A stretch of 6,731 bases of DNA from an uncultured Collinsella sp. (GTDB lineage: Bacteria; Actinomycetota; Coriobacteriia; Coriobacteriales; Coriobacteriaceae): the NCBI GenBank assembly GCA_900551205.1, contig URUW01000099.1, positions 1 through 6,731 on the forward strand, written 5' to 3'. The notes beneath the pieces were generated by a model. It was not told the origin of the DNA. It was given only the letters and a program-made list of their open reading frames with translations, and searched no databases. Of the stretch, positions 6,443 through 6,731 are shown piece after piece. The position numbers and the translations under genes were made by a program. How positions within the stretch are numbered: position 1 is the first letter of the stretch; each line of letters opens with the position of its first letter.

Positions 6443-6449
<7 letters not shown>
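3672..6449 (-). CDS. FtsX-type ABC transporter permease with a long coiled-coil extracytoplasmic domain
   Basis: The protein has 925 residues, with two FtsX units in one chain and about eight membrane helices: 58-75, 394-412, 443-470, 484-507, 560-580, 791-815, 847-871 and 886-905. A first extracytoplasmic domain of about 315 residues (76-390) contains a charged helical stretch (270-362) that looks like a coiled coil; a second domain spans about 582-788. The cytoplasmic sequences [17 protein letters not shown] (418-434) and [17 protein letters not shown] (824-840) are the usual coupling segments that meet the ATPase. Such permeases export peptides, antibiotics or lipids, or pass force to cell-wall enzymes; the substrate is not readable. 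The start is taken as GTG 6449, overlapping the ATPase stop by 7 nt, as in coupled operons. ATG at 6437 (codon 5) is an alternative, and neither has a strong ribosome binding site. The N-terminal 40 residues are polar and rich in Gln, Arg and Asp. Confidence 0.92.

Positions 6450-6731
<282 letters not shown>

Overview
The window looks like a chromosomal segment of a GC-rich gut actinobacterium, most likely a Coriobacteriia member such as Collinsella. That assignment is an inference from base composition by eye, the type of phosphofructokinase and the gene style; no rRNA or other marker is present to prove it. There are five protein-coding genes, two of them cut by the window edges, and three blocks of inverted repeats in the intergenic spaces.

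Left part, + strand: the C-terminal two thirds of a linear amide C-N hydrolase (bile-salt hydrolase / penicillin V acylase superfamily) ends at 637. A short spacer with a GC-rich hairpin and a possible extended -10 promoter follows. Then comes a complete 6-phosphofructokinase gene (777-1856) of the atypical type that combines GGNGS with PKTIDND. Its last codons and stop codon form one arm of a large nested inverted repeat (1848-2032).

Middle, + strand: about 390 bp without a gene holds that structure and a cluster of repeated CTACCGG-type motifs and a small palindrome. These lie upstream of a gene for a membrane-anchored XRE-type regulator (2250-3188), with an N-terminal DNA-binding domain, an acidic linker, tandem 18-residue repeats rich in His and Gly, and about four C-terminal membrane helices.

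Right part: the regulator converges on a minus-strand ABC transporter operon. The 480 bp between them is packed with inverted repeats: a 71-bp near-perfect palindrome, a smaller hairpin, a 160-bp MITE-like palindrome, and two hairpins that read as tandem terminators for the minus-strand operon. The operon consists of an ABC ATPase (only its C-terminal part is visible, entering from the right edge) and a 925-residue FtsX-type permease whose start overlaps the ATPase stop by 7 nt. The two would form one ATP-driven export or mechanotransmission complex.

No CRISPR array, tRNA, rRNA or transposase gene was seen. No wholly new protein system can be supported here. The most unusual material is the set of large intergenic palindromes on both sides of the regulator and the regulator's own architecture.
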